From positions 1-64,000 of IMG/VR virus record IMGVR_UViG_3300013132_002633: a stretch of 64,000 bases of DNA, one strand, 5' to 3'. Below are positions 41,810 through 50,730 of the stretch, piece after piece. A program made the position numbers and the translations under genes. Below the pieces are notes generated by a model. That model did not search any database. It was not told where the DNA came from and saw only the letters and a list, made by a program, of their open reading frames with translations. The DNA comes from a virus. Position 1 is the first letter of the stretch. Each line of letters begins with the position of its first letter.

Positions 41810-42082
41810 CTTTATACGTTTTATTTCGTGACTGCCGTTGTGTGAAAAAATGATTTCACTGTCGGTGGTTTTTGTTTTTAAATAATCTATTAAGTTACCA
41901 ACTGTAGAATTTACTAAATCTATGTAAATTTTATTACATTCTTCTGATTTTTGTGATTTTCTAGATCGTTGACAGTTACAAATGATGTTTAATTGTTTTA
42001 CACAATTTTGTAATCTGTCAACCATAGGAACTGTATCTTTTCCTATAAACCCTAAAAATGCTTGATAACTTCCTATATTCAT
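41801..42082 (-). CDS. Small protein of unknown function
   Basis: 93 residues. Cys-containing helical stretch (QLNIICNCQRSRKSQKSEEC), no signal or membrane segment. It starts inside the stop region of the upstream membrane gene (ATGA-type overlap of 4 bases) and overlaps the dNMP kinase gene tail to tail by nine bases. A TATTTATC lies 16 bases before its start on the - strand (42098-42105). Confidence 0.55.
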   Translation of the reverse strand: MNIGSYQAFLGFIGKDTVPMVDRLQNCVKQLNIICNCQRSRKSQKSEECNKIYIDLVNSTVGNLIDYLKTKTTDSEIIFSHNGSHEIKRIKLR

Positions 42083-42456
42083 AGTAGCTTTTTAATAGAT
42101 AAATATATTAAAAGACTTGATATGTAATTAACCGGTATTAATAATAAAGATAAAATGATCGGATTATTTAATGAAATAGTTAATATAACCAATCCTGTTA
42201 AAGTTGTCCAAAAACACAAACATATTGGACAACTTAATAATTTAGTTAAATATCCAGGATATTGTTCATATAAAAAATTGGGATAGTTTGACATAACATC
42301 AACTTCCAGTTTGTATTTATGATACTCGTTTATTTTCAACAAACTTCTGGTTTTGGTTAGGTTTGCTATGGTTTGTATTATATCACTTTCAAACCAAACT
42401 ACTAGTATGAATGATACAAAACATATCAAGGGAATATTAAAATCAGTTAAGTTCAT
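42079..42456 (-). CDS. Integral membrane protein (DUF1360-like)
   Basis: 125 residues with three membrane segments: FNIPLICFVSFILVVWF near the N-terminus, and FWTTLTGLVILTISL and ILSLLLIPVNYISSLLIYL near the C-terminus. The motif LLSCPICLCFWTTL between them is typical of DUF1360-like phage membrane proteins. It is the last-but-one gene of the long - strand transcript. Role unknown. Confidence 0.6.
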   Translation of the reverse strand: MNLTDFNIPLICFVSFILVVWFESDIIQTIANLTKTRSLLKINEYHKYKLEVDVMSNYPNFLYEQYPGYLTKLLSCPICLCFWTTLTGLVILTISLNNPIILSLLLIPVNYISSLLIYLSIKKLL

Positions 42457-42459
42457 AGT

Positions 42460-43668
42460 TTAAATTAGTTTTTGTATATACCACTCATTTTTAATATCAA
42501 TCAAAGATTTACTATAATCTGTTAAGTCTCTTATTTTAAATTTGAACATATCAAATTCAGATTGACCAACTTGACCACTATCTTCTAAAATTAATTGTAG
42601 ATTGTTGAAAAATTCAAATGCTTGATTAGTCAAACGAGTTCCATCAAATTCAATTATAATGTCATTCGATTTAATATCGTCATATCGTTTCAATTTTCTT
42701 TTTAAATCGAATTTTGTATTTTTCTGTTCCACATTTATATATTGGTCATATGGAACATCTGTATATATGGTATCACACCATGGCTCCAACAAAGCTAGTT
42801 TATAAGAATCACAATTTTTAACTACAAATCCCACATCATATCGTTTAGGAACAATCGGTTTCATTGTATCGTTATGTTTAACAAAATGACCCCACTTACG
42901 AATGAAGTTTCTGGCACTCTTGACATTTTGATTTTGCCACTCTTCACTATCTTTTCCGATACTGGTAATGGTTGGATTAAATCTACTACCTCTACAGGTC
43001 AAATGATATACACAAGCTTCCCATAACTGAATAAACTTGTATCCTTTCAACAAAAATCTATTGAATATGTCACTATCTTCCTTGGACGTTGGAGCAAACA
43101 AAAGATCATGACCACCAATACTCAAGAAGTCTTCTTTATAAATTGCCCATGGTGCAAACACCCCTTCTGTAGTTTTATCTCTACGTGACATTTTTGAATC
43201 AATGAACCATTTATCAAATGCTTCCTTTTTGAAAGTTTCTGGTTCTAATCCAAAGTCTTGTACTATTTTCTCTGGTCCGCCTGGGTGCAAGGGTGGTTCT
43301 ATTCTGGTTAAACAAACAACCGATTGTGGTTTTAAATGTTTTTCAATTAGAAGATCTGCATTTTTTGAAATATACATGTCTGCGTGGTAAATCATCACAA
43401 CGTCATATGTAGCTACATCTTGTACCAGAGTATTATACAACTCTGTCATACCTTTTCTAGCTGGTCCTTCGTTTCTGATTGCTTTAAAGTGTGGATCAAC
43501 TTTAATCATTTCTTGACACCAACTCCACGTACCATCGTCGCTTGCATCATCTGCAACGCATATTTCATGTTCTTTATGGCTTAGATTATTTCTAAGTGCG
43601 TCATAACACCACTTTAAATATTTTAGATTGTTTCGACTCGGTAAAATAAAACTTATATTAAGACTCAT
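42460..43668 (-). CDS. Family 2 glycosyltransferase
   Basis: 402 residues. GT-A fold of GT2 type: ISFILPSRNNLKYLKWCYDA at the N-terminus, VADDASDDGTW for the nucleotide site, MIYHADMYISKN as the DxD-like metal site, then FAPWAIYKEDFLSIGGHDLL and SKEDSDIFNRFLLKG, which fit the acceptor and ED motifs. The C-terminal ~130 residues are an extra domain of unknown role. Probably transfers a sugar to glycan on the virion or host surface. Downstream end of the - strand glycan operon. Confidence 0.78.
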   Translation of the reverse strand: MSLNISFILPSRNNLKYLKWCYDALRNNLSHKEHEICVADDASDDGTWSWCQEMIKVDPHFKAIRNEGPARKGMTELYNTLVQDVATYDVVMIYHADMYISKNADLLIEKHLKPQSVVCLTRIEPPLHPGGPEKIVQDFGLEPETFKKEAFDKWFIDSKMSRRDKTTEGVFAPWAIYKEDFLSIGGHDLLFAPTSKEDSDIFNRFLLKGYKFIQLWEACVYHLTCRGSRFNPTITSIGKDSEEWQNQNVKSARNFIRKWGHFVKHNDTMKPIVPKRYDVGFVVKNCDSYKLALLEPWCDTIYTDVPYDQYINVEQKNTKFDLKRKLKRYDDIKSNDIIIEFDGTRLTNQAFEFFNNLQLILEDSGQVGQSEFDMFKFKIRDLTDYSKSLIDIKNEWYIQKLI

Positions 43669-43702
43669 ACTTTATATGTATTTTTTTTAATTGTAAAACG
43701 TA

Positions 43703-44440
43703 TTATTTTCTGTATCTTACGAGTGTACAATGGGAATCTTCATACTTTTGATCATAACTTGGTGTATAATACATAAATGGAAATGAAACTTTGTCACGAA
43801 GATTAATTTGTTTTAAATGGTGTGGTATTATAAAGTGACTGGAGATATCTCTATACATTTGTACATTTTTTACGTATTCATCCAAACGATCATATATTGT
43901 AGCTATTTTATTAATGTTCTCCGAATTGCTAGCTATAAATCTGTCACCTAGTTCTTGTGAGTTAATCGATCCATATAATGATCCACGAAATATACATTGG
44001 TCTAAATTAACAACGTTGGGATTTAATTGACTTAAATTTAATGATTTAAGCCAATACATGTCGAGTCTGGTTAATATAGTTAAATCGTAAGGACCGTTTT
44101 CAGATTCATATTGATTTTTAAGTTCTACAACTTTTTTAACGGCGTACCATCTACTATAATGTGATTGAAATCTTCCATTCTCACTCTTAGATGAAATGTT
44201 AAATTTAATCTGTTCTTGTGTTAATATTTTTTTGGGATTGTATTGATGCTTATATTCGATGTCTAAATGCGTATCCCATGAAAATATAAACGTATCAATG
44301 GTATCATTTTCGTTATATTTAATATTTTTATTAAATTGCGTAGACGCTAGTTTTAATACTTGATCGCTACCATCTGTTTTATCTCCAGCTTTTCCAGTTA
44401 AACCACCAATACATCCCGACATGCAGTATGCAATTTTCAT
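43703..44440 (-). CDS. Glycosyltransferase-like protein, paralogue of 48219-48965
   Basis: 245 residues. Begins KIAYCMSGCIGGLTGKAGDK, contains FQSHYSRWYAVKKVVELKN and the LTILTRLDMYWLK strand (with RxD, comparable to a DxD). The gene at 48219 has the same order of motifs and nearly the same length, so the two arose by duplication. The fold looks like a GT-A domain used in capsule loci. Both sugar and acceptor are unknown. Confidence 0.6.
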   Translation of the reverse strand: MKIAYCMSGCIGGLTGKAGDKTDGSDQVLKLASTQFNKNIKYNENDTIDTFIFSWDTHLDIEYKHQYNPKKILTQEQIKFNISSKSENGRFQSHYSRWYAVKKVVELKNQYESENGPYDLTILTRLDMYWLKSLNLSQLNPNVVNLDQCIFRGSLYGSINSQELGDRFIASNSENINKIATIYDRLDEYVKNVQMYRDISSHFIIPHHLKQINLRDKVSFPFMYYTPSYDQKYEDSHCTLVRYRK

Positions 44441-44442
44441 AA

Positions 44443-44805
44443 TTAAATATTTGTTTTACCCACACCTTCATTTCTAATTAAATTTACAGAAAAGGCAGTC
44501 AATGTTCCTTCTGGTTTAATATCGTTTATTACTACTCTTGGCCCTCTGCCAACTCCCATAATTAACTGATCGTAAAAAATACCAGCTTCACGTAATTGAT
44601 TTTCGGTTACTTTTCTATTACTCTCTCTTCTTCCCGTGGTTAATATAATTGTATATCCTTTTTTATTCCATTCTAATAGTTTATCTATTGTACCATCCAA
44701 AACATTCATTTTATGTGATGGTAATGATGTTAAATGAGGATTTTTATGTTCTACAAGTGTTCCGTCAATGTCTAAAAATAATGTTTTTGGTAAATCTTCG
44801 TTCAT
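44443..44805 (-). CDS. HAD-family phosphatase
   Basis: 120 residues. FLDIDGTLVEHK gives the nucleophile Asp and acid/base Asp, IILTTGRRESNR the motif II Thr, and VVINDIKPEGT the C-terminal acidic motif. The size is that of minimal HAD phosphatases found in sugar and capsule loci. The start overlaps the aldolase-like gene by four bases, so it probably acts on the phosphorylated product of that enzyme. Confidence 0.78.
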   Translation of the reverse strand: MNEDLPKTLFLDIDGTLVEHKNPHLTSLPSHKMNVLDGTIDKLLEWNKKGYTIILTTGRRESNRKVTENQLREAGIFYDQLIMGVGRGPRVVINDIKPEGTLTAFSVNLIRNEGVGKTNI

Positions 44806-45761
44806 TTTAATACTCCTTTAATTTTGGATTTCATTATAGATTTAATTTCAACTGACAAATCTGGTAATTTGTTTTTAATTTCTGATATAAAAATTGGGTT
44901 TTCTAATACATAATGACCACAGATGAGAATTAATTTCTCTTTATCAGTTATATCAAAATTATTATTTATCCATTTTTTCCATTGATTACTATCATAACAT
45001 AAATCGTAGAATCTAGTCAATAAACTTTTATCATACTTTTTGATAGATTCGATATAATGATTGGATTCATAGTACCCAAATTCCGGTGCTATATTTATTG
45101 CATCTAATCCGTTTTCAAACTTACTTCGTATTAGATCGTTATCCATATAATCGCCATTATGTTCTTTGGATAGGCATTTATATTTTGACACTATTCCACA
45201 AAAATGTTTTAATTTTGTTTTGTCATATATTCCTGTATTCTTATTCTCTTTTAGAGAAGTACCACTTTGTATTACAATATATTTAATTGGATAATGTTTA
45301 AGTTTTTGTATAAGATATTCGACCTCCTTCACATCAAACTCTCTGATACTTTGTTCTGTGGCAATTTCAAATTGTCCTTTGTAATTATTTGCAATGCATA
45401 GTTCAATCAAATCTTTAGTTTTTTGTAAACCCGCTTCCAGATCAGAGTATTGTTTCCACGGATCTATATGTAACAGATCGTAATATTTACAATCGTCAAT
45501 AAAAGATATAATTCCATCATCTATTTTCTTTCCCTGTGATGGACCTCCATGATCTCTTTGTAAGATTACATTATTTGTTTTTGAGTGTACATATTGATTC
45601 AATTGTTGGGATGTAAATTCAACATAGCCACCATCATAATCAATTTGTCTACGACTAGGTATTAATCCGAGCGGTACATTATATTCATTCGTATACTCAA
45701 TTGTTGCGTCGATTGTATTACGACTGACACATCCTATATAAAGTTTACATTGATTAATCAT
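44802..45761 (-). CDS. Class II aldolase-like protein (GatZ/KbaZ-type)
   Basis: 319 residues. LGLIPSRRQIDYDGGYV, VILQRDHGGP and YDLLHIDPWKQYSDL are TIM-barrel loops similar to tagatose-bisphosphate aldolase GatZ-type proteins, with His and Asp for a metal or phosphate site; FEIATEQSIREF is a further strand. Together with the HAD phosphatase and the nucleotidylyltransferase-kinase it may build an activated, unusual sugar. Exact reaction unknown. Stop and start codons overlap those of its neighbours, indicating tight co-translation. Confidence 0.6.
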   Translation of the reverse strand: MINQCKLYIGCVSRNTIDATIEYTNEYNVPLGLIPSRRQIDYDGGYVEFTSQQLNQYVHSKTNNVILQRDHGGPSQGKKIDDGIISFIDDCKYYDLLHIDPWKQYSDLEAGLQKTKDLIELCIANNYKGQFEIATEQSIREFDVKEVEYLIQKLKHYPIKYIVIQSGTSLKENKNTGIYDKTKLKHFCGIVSKYKCLSKEHNGDYMDNDLIRSKFENGLDAINIAPEFGYYESNHYIESIKKYDKSLLTRFYDLCYDSNQWKKWINNNFDITDKEKLILICGHYVLENPIFISEIKNKLPDLSVEIKSIMKSKIKGVLK

Positions 45762-47355
45762 TCAGTATTTTGTTTAGGTTTAAAAGACCGAAGTAATACA
45801 AGAAATAATTAAACGGATTGTGATGTAATGGAGACATATTAATCCATATTAATGATTTAATTATATTAATTTTTTTTATGTCATATTCATTATCGACCAC
45901 AAATTGTGTAAACATTTTTTCAAATTCAACATGTGTAGATTTTCTTAAAATGTCCAGTTCGATATGTTTGACACCATTTAATTCAAATTCTTTATAACTA
46001 TATAGATTTTTTGATATTAAATTGTGGTTCAATGTTAATGAATGTGAAAGTTTACCTAAATCATAGTAAACGTCCCCACCATCAATATCTCCACAAAAAT
46101 CTTGCCTCCAATCTATAAATTTAATATCTTTTTCCGGTGTGATAATTAAATTATCTAATACACAATCTCCATGAAAGTAGTATTTTTTATTTGTTGTAAT
46201 TAAATCAACAGGAATTTTATTTAGGAGATCAGAAAGTTTTGGTATATGTAAACCATTTATTATTACTTCCTGATCTTTAATTTTGTTTGTTGTTAAAAAC
46301 TGATTAGCACGTTCTTTTGTTTTATCAAAGTAAAATTTTCTGGTTTTTTCAACAAATGATGTATCGTTATCAATAACAGTCCAATAATTATGTAAATTGT
46401 TTAATAAAGTTTTGAATTCGTTTGTGTCAATAATATAAGAAGTTTCCTTACCTTCAATATATTTATACTTATAAAAATTTTCACTATAATCTAATAATTT
46501 TGGACCGAATGATTTTAGGTGTTTCAATCTATTCACTCTATTGGTTACCATTTTTTTATTATGAAAAAACTTCACAACGGATCCGTTTAGTATAAAAATT
46601 GATTCATCGTCTTTATCAAGTATATGAAATTTATCAAAAATATGTTCTCTTGCATGGTTTAATGAAGAAATATTGCCAATATCTAACCAAGACTTATCTG
46701 TAATAAATAATGGTTCAAATCTATGACCGAGTTCTATCATTTTATTTATCACATGACAATCCGACAACGATTGGTCTTCTACAAAATTATTCAATAAATC
46801 TTCTGTAATACTCCAGAATAAATCATAATCTTTTATTTTTGATATACCAACGTGTGCGTGTGTATTTTCATTACTTCCTTTTTCATCAATACACATGATA
46901 CGAGGTAATCCATTTACTATTTTATGCGTTCTATAGTGTTCACTATGAGTAGTGTGTGAAGATATACACCAATTTACATCTTCATTTGGGACAAATATAG
47001 GTGGACTAGATAAAATAGTATCACACGCATGAAATATGAATGGTTTTTGTAAATTATTTTTCGCACAATACATTGAATAAAGAAGACTAGAACCTTTACC
47101 TTCAAATTTATCTACGTCGCAAAATGTAAAAGATTTTTCTGGATATGTTAATTTAAGATATTGTTTAACATGATCTCCATAATATCCAGTTGTGATCACA
47201 AACTCGGTATCGTCTGGATATGATTCTATTATATATGAAATAGCTGGTTTTCTACCAACACGCACCAAGCTTTTATTTGTATACTTGGTTAAATTTCCGA
47301 GCCTATTTCCTGTACCACTAGTTGTTATTAATACGGTCTTTTTATTTACGTCCAT
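45754..47355 (-). CDS. Bifunctional sugar nucleotidylyltransferase - APH-type kinase fusion
   Basis: 533 residues. 1-240 are an NTP-transferase: VLITTSGTGNRLGNLTKYTN with the G-rich loop, K28, VGRKPAISYIIESY, and HACDTIL (D112) as metal site. 255-530 are an aminoglycoside/choline-kinase-type phosphotransferase: YFHGDCVLDNL (H395-D397 catalytic loop) and FIDWR (D415) with metal ligand. This resembles LicC-LicA type fusions in which a small sugar or alcohol is phosphorylated and then activated to an NDP form. It overlaps both neighbours and sits with the aldolase, phosphatase and cupin. Confidence 0.75.
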   Translation of the reverse strand: MDVNKKTVLITTSGTGNRLGNLTKYTNKSLVRVGRKPAISYIIESYPDDTEFVITTGYYGDHVKQYLKLTYPEKSFTFCDVDKFEGKGSSLLYSMYCAKNNLQKPFIFHACDTILSSPPIFVPNEDVNWCISSHTTHSEHYRTHKIVNGLPRIMCIDEKGSNENTHAHVGISKIKDYDLFWSITEDLLNNFVEDQSLSDCHVINKMIELGHRFEPLFITDKSWLDIGNISSLNHAREHIFDKFHILDKDDESIFILNGSVVKFFHNKKMVTNRVNRLKHLKSFGPKLLDYSENFYKYKYIEGKETSYIIDTNEFKTLLNNLHNYWTVIDNDTSFVEKTRKFYFDKTKERANQFLTTNKIKDQEVIINGLHIPKLSDLLNKIPVDLITTNKKYYFHGDCVLDNLIITPEKDIKFIDWRQDFCGDIDGGDVYYDLGKLSHSLTLNHNLISKNLYSYKEFELNGVKHIELDILRKSTHVEFEKMFTQFVVDNEYDIKKINIIKSLIWINMSPLHHNPFNYFLYYFGLLNLNKILND

Positions 47356-47686
47356 ATTTATCCTCCAATCTTACAATATCATCTTCTCCAAAATATTCTC
47401 CGGTTTGAACTTCAATAAATTCTAAGTCTGTATCTCCTGTATTTTTAAATTGGTGTTTACTTAACTTTGGTATAAAGATTACATCACCTTCTTTTAGTAC
47501 ACGATCTACATCATCTAACTTAAGTGTGCCTGTACCTTTTGTGACAATCCAATATTCATTTCTTTTAAAATGATATTGATAACTCGGCGCTTGTCCAACG
47601 TTTATGGTTATTTTCTTGACCTTACATTTTTCATCGTCAAGTAAAACTATATAATTTCCCCAAGGTCTATTTTCTTTTATATTCAT
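47342..47686 (-). CDS. Cupin, mannose-6-phosphate isomerase C-terminal type
   Basis: 114 residues. RPWGNYIVLLDDEKCKVKKI, YHFKRNEYWIVTKGTGTL and HQFKNTGDTDLEFIEVQTG are the classic cupin barrel motifs (His/Glu metal ligands) of the type II phosphomannose isomerase/ManC C-domain. It probably isomerises or epimerises a sugar phosphate in the glycan pathway. It overlaps the nucleotidylyltransferase gene by 14 bases. Confidence 0.78.
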   Translation of the reverse strand: MNIKENRPWGNYIVLLDDEKCKVKKITINVGQAPSYQYHFKRNEYWIVTKGTGTLKLDDVDRVLKEGDVIFIPKLSKHQFKNTGDTDLEFIEVQTGEYFGEDDIVRLEDKYGRK

Positions 47687-48222
47687 ACAATTTTAATAAT
47701 TCTTCGTTCATCTTCAATTTGTACCAAGATTTCATATTTAATATTTAAATCTTTAGACCATTCAAAGAATGCTTTTTGTTCGTGTTGTCTGTTTTCTATA
47801 ATATCGTGGTGATTATAATACCATTCATCAAATACTAATATTGTAGATGGTAAGATAAAGTCTTTTAGTCCATACAATACATCTATTGTTGAACTATATA
47901 AATCGCAATCGATATGTAATAATGATATTGGTTTAGCTATCTTTAGATATTCCGGTATTGTATCTTTAAACCACCCTTTGTAAAATGTAACGTTTTCTAC
48001 CTTTGGTATTGAACCATTTGTAGTCATTGCTCCAACTTTATGATGTGTTCCTGTCCAATCTTCCGGTAAACCAATAAAAGAATCGAATCCAAAAACTTGA
48101 TAATCAACAGGTACAGATCTTCTAATTTGAGCGATAGTTCCGCCGAAATGGACGCCAAATTCTAAGATGTGTTTGTGATCTTTATTAATTAAATTTATTG
48201 CTGTGTTTAATGTTTTATTCAT
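47683..48222 (-). CDS. SAM-dependent methyltransferase, TylF/MycF-like
   Basis: 179 residues. ILEFGVHFGGTIAQI is the SAM-binding loop, VFGFDSFIGLPEDW and LLHIDCDLYSSTIDVLYGL the metal/acceptor loops, VFDEWYYN the final acidic motif. This is the macrocin O-methyltransferase group, which methylates sugar hydroxyls. One of three methyltransferases in the glycan operon; overlaps both neighbours by four bases. Confidence 0.78.
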   Translation of the reverse strand: MNKTLNTAINLINKDHKHILEFGVHFGGTIAQIRRSVPVDYQVFGFDSFIGLPEDWTGTHHKVGAMTTNGSIPKVENVTFYKGWFKDTIPEYLKIAKPISLLHIDCDLYSSTIDVLYGLKDFILPSTILVFDEWYYNHHDIIENRQHEQKAFFEWSKDLNIKYEILVQIEDERRIIKIV

Positions 48223-48965
48223 TTTAATAATCTATAATAATCTCTTACAAGAGTAAATGATGCTTTTTCTTTTTCTGAAAATCCATCGCCCCACCAAGTA
48301 TATGGAAATTTAATCAAACTGGTTAAATCTTTCTTTTTTAAATGCCATGGTATACAAAAATGACTGGAAATTTCACGATATTGTGGACATTGACCCGGAC
48401 GAGTATATTCTTCTAATTTATCATACAACTCGGATATATAATTAATATTATCATCGTTTGAACATATGAGTCTATCTCCTACGTGAATATTAGTAGAAAA
48501 CTTTCCACCATTAGCATAACATTGATCAAAATTAATATAATTATTATCAATCAAACTCATATCAATATTTTTTAACCAATATAAATCATGTCTTGCTAAT
48601 ACTACCAAGTCATATTTGACATTGTTTTCTTTACAATAATTGTTCTTTACATCTATAACTCTTTTAGTGCTATACCATCTACTATAATGAGATTGAGATC
48701 TAAGATTATTTGTTAAATGTTTTGGTATATTAAAAATCATCTGGGAATCCGAGACTAATACTTTTGGCGAGTAATATTTTTCAAAACTATCGGTTAATTC
48801 TGGATTCCAACTATGAATAAAAAAATCAAATTTATCATTATTCAATACGTGTTTACGAAATGAATTGTTGGAGTATTCTAATACTACATCAGATCCGTTT
48901 GTTTTTTCACCGGCTTTTTTAGTTAATCCCGCAACATTTCCATAAAAACAATAAGCAATTTTCAT
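48219..48965 (-). CDS. Glycosyltransferase-like protein, paralogue of 43703-44440
   Basis: 248 residues. KIAYCFYGNVAGLTKKAGEK, RSQSHYSRWYSTKRVIDVKN and LVVLARHDLYWLKNID line up with the paralogue at 43703. There is a 56-base gap upstream to the next gene with no clear promoter. Predicted GT-A fold; substrates unknown. Confidence 0.6.
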   Translation of the reverse strand: MKIAYCFYGNVAGLTKKAGEKTNGSDVVLEYSNNSFRKHVLNNDKFDFFIHSWNPELTDSFEKYYSPKVLVSDSQMIFNIPKHLTNNLRSQSHYSRWYSTKRVIDVKNNYCKENNVKYDLVVLARHDLYWLKNIDMSLIDNNYINFDQCYANGGKFSTNIHVGDRLICSNDDNINYISELYDKLEEYTRPGQCPQYREISSHFCIPWHLKKKDLTSLIKFPYTWWGDGFSEKEKASFTLVRDYYRLLK

Positions 48966-49021
48966 AAATTAACGAACTTAGTATCAGTATTTTATAACTA
49001 TCTTTAACTAAAAAGTTAAGT

Positions 49022-49843
49022 TTATTTTAAAACATCATTATAATTCTTTTCCCATAAGTCTGGAAAAGGAGCCTTTTTACAATTCATATTGTCTGACGAA
49101 TTAAATTTAACAATGTCATTTGAACATAAAATTAAATTTTTATTAAAGAATGCCGCACTTATACTAAAAGTGCTACCGGCTACGATTAACATATCGGCGT
49201 GAACCAATGCATTATAGTCATTTATAAAATTAAAACCATCCGAATTATGTATTGTCAAATTTTCATTTTTTATATGAGATAAACCAGAATCGCCCCAACA
49301 AAAAATATGAATTTTTGAAGCTGGATATTTGACAAACAACGTCTCTAACATTTTTTCATAAAAACCAGAATCTATCCATCGATGTTTATCATTCACATTA
49401 GTATCTTGGCCACGACGCATATGTATGCATATATTGTGATAATCCTGAAAAAAATCAGGTTTAGGCATCGGCCAAGAATCTTGCAACTTTCTGTGATGAT
49501 CGTTCAAAAAACTTTCTTGTGTGACACAGGCATAAGGCAATTGTATTTGTATGCAAGATTCTAATTTATTTCTTAAAGATATGTGTTTTACATTTAAATT
49601 AGTCATTATTTTGTTCAACAAAACATTCGAGTCAATCGTTCTCTCTCTCAAAGTTCCTACATTTTTTAAAGTAATTGGCGACAGATTGGAATAATAATAT
49701 TTTTTATTAACATGCATTGTAGCCAGATATCCAATAATAGTGGCATACATTTGTGATCCAAAACCATCTTTACCCCGATTTATGGTGATTGATGCGTAAT
49801 TATTTACTATTTTTTTAAACGATTCAAAGTCATTGATAAACAT
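49022..49843 (-). CDS. Fucosyltransferase-like glycosyltransferase (HxRRG motif)
   Basis: 273 residues. NICIHMRRGQDTN is the HxRRGxD donor-binding motif of GT11/GT23-type fucosyltransferases, and INRGKDGFGSQMYATIIGYL resembles their N-terminal glycine-rich start. MLIVAGSTFSISAAFF is the third conserved block. Predicted to transfer a deoxysugar from GDP. Divergent from the + strand gene at 49891, which encodes a related fold. Confidence 0.68.
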   Translation of the reverse strand: MFINDFESFKKIVNNYASITINRGKDGFGSQMYATIIGYLATMHVNKKYYYSNLSPITLKNVGTLRERTIDSNVLLNKIMTNLNVKHISLRNKLESCIQIQLPYACVTQESFLNDHHRKLQDSWPMPKPDFFQDYHNICIHMRRGQDTNVNDKHRWIDSGFYEKMLETLFVKYPASKIHIFCWGDSGLSHIKNENLTIHNSDGFNFINDYNALVHADMLIVAGSTFSISAAFFNKNLILCSNDIVKFNSSDNMNCKKAPFPDLWEKNYNDVLK

Positions 49844-49890
49844 ATAACAAGTTTTTAAAAATTTGTGTCTATATATATATTTTTATAGTT

Positions 49891-50730
49891 ATGGAAAATA
49901 TTATTTTACCTGTTTTATTTGCGGGTTTTGGTAACAAATTAGGATCATTATTTAGCGGTCTGGTTTTATCAAGAAGATTAAATAAGAAACTTTTAATATT
50001 AAATGTAAATAGTAATGTCGGAAATTTAGATTTAAATTCAATTTTTGAGTTTAATTATCCGATTAAAAACTTTACATCTTTTAAAGAAATTGATGATATA
50101 ATTGACCTATCATTTCCGATTTTTACAACAAAGTCATTTGATTTTAGAAGAAAATGTATACCATACGAATCGTTTGATATTCGCAAATCACCAGATAGTT
50201 TTTTATATTTGTGTCACAAAGCAATGGATATGTCTCCAAATAATTTGAACATATTTTTAAATACGTTTAAAATAAAGTCCGACGTTAAATCTAAAATTAA
50301 TGAATTTGCAAATGCACATGGTTTAAATAAAAATGTATATGGTTTACACATACGAGCTTCTGATTTTCCAGAACGAAACAATAATATTGAACGTGCTAGG
50401 AAGTTTATAGAGTTAAATCAAAATAAAAAAATTTTGATATGTACAGATGAAAAACAAGTAGAAGAAGATCTATCTATCTACAAAAATGTAATATTTAGAC
50501 AAAAAAACTCGTATACCGAAAAATTAAACCCGAATATTAATTGGAATGTTAAATACTTTGATCAAAAATACAATAGTACAAATTATAATTCTTTAAGAGA
50601 TAATCAGTGTAGTGTAGACGCATTTATAGATATGATATTACTTTCTAAAACAAATCTATCTGGTAATGTCAATAACGGAAGTACATTTTATAAATGGTGC
50701 GAACATTTTTCAAACGTCAATATTAATTGA
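49891..50730 (+). CDS. Fucosyltransferase-like protein on opposite strand
   Basis: 279 residues. VLFAGFGNKLGSLFSGLVLS at the start and NVYGLHIRASDFPERN (HxR motif) point to the same O-fucosyltransferase-like superfamily as the gene at 49022; SVDAFIDMILLSKTNLSGNV fits the C-terminal block. It is the only + strand gene in the - strand glycan region, overlapping the next - strand gene tail to tail by eight bases. The 47-base divergent gap shows no clear promoter. Confidence 0.6.
   Translation: MENIILPVLFAGFGNKLGSLFSGLVLSRRLNKKLLILNVNSNVGNLDLNSIFEFNYPIKNFTSFKEIDDIIDLSFPIFTTKSFDFRRKCIPYESFDIRKSPDSFLYLCHKAMDMSPNNLNIFLNTFKIKSDVKSKINEFANAHGLNKNVYGLHIRASDFPERNNNIERARKFIELNQNKKILICTDEKQVEEDLSIYKNVIFRQKNSYTEKLNPNINWNVKYFDQKYNSTNYNSLRDNQCSVDAFIDMILLSKTNLSGNVNNGSTFYKWCEHFSNVNIN

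Noticed and set aside
46440-46480. TATTTATA-like text inside the - strand nucleotidylyltransferase gene
   Set aside because: Lies in coding sequence far from any start; expected by chance in AT-rich DNA.
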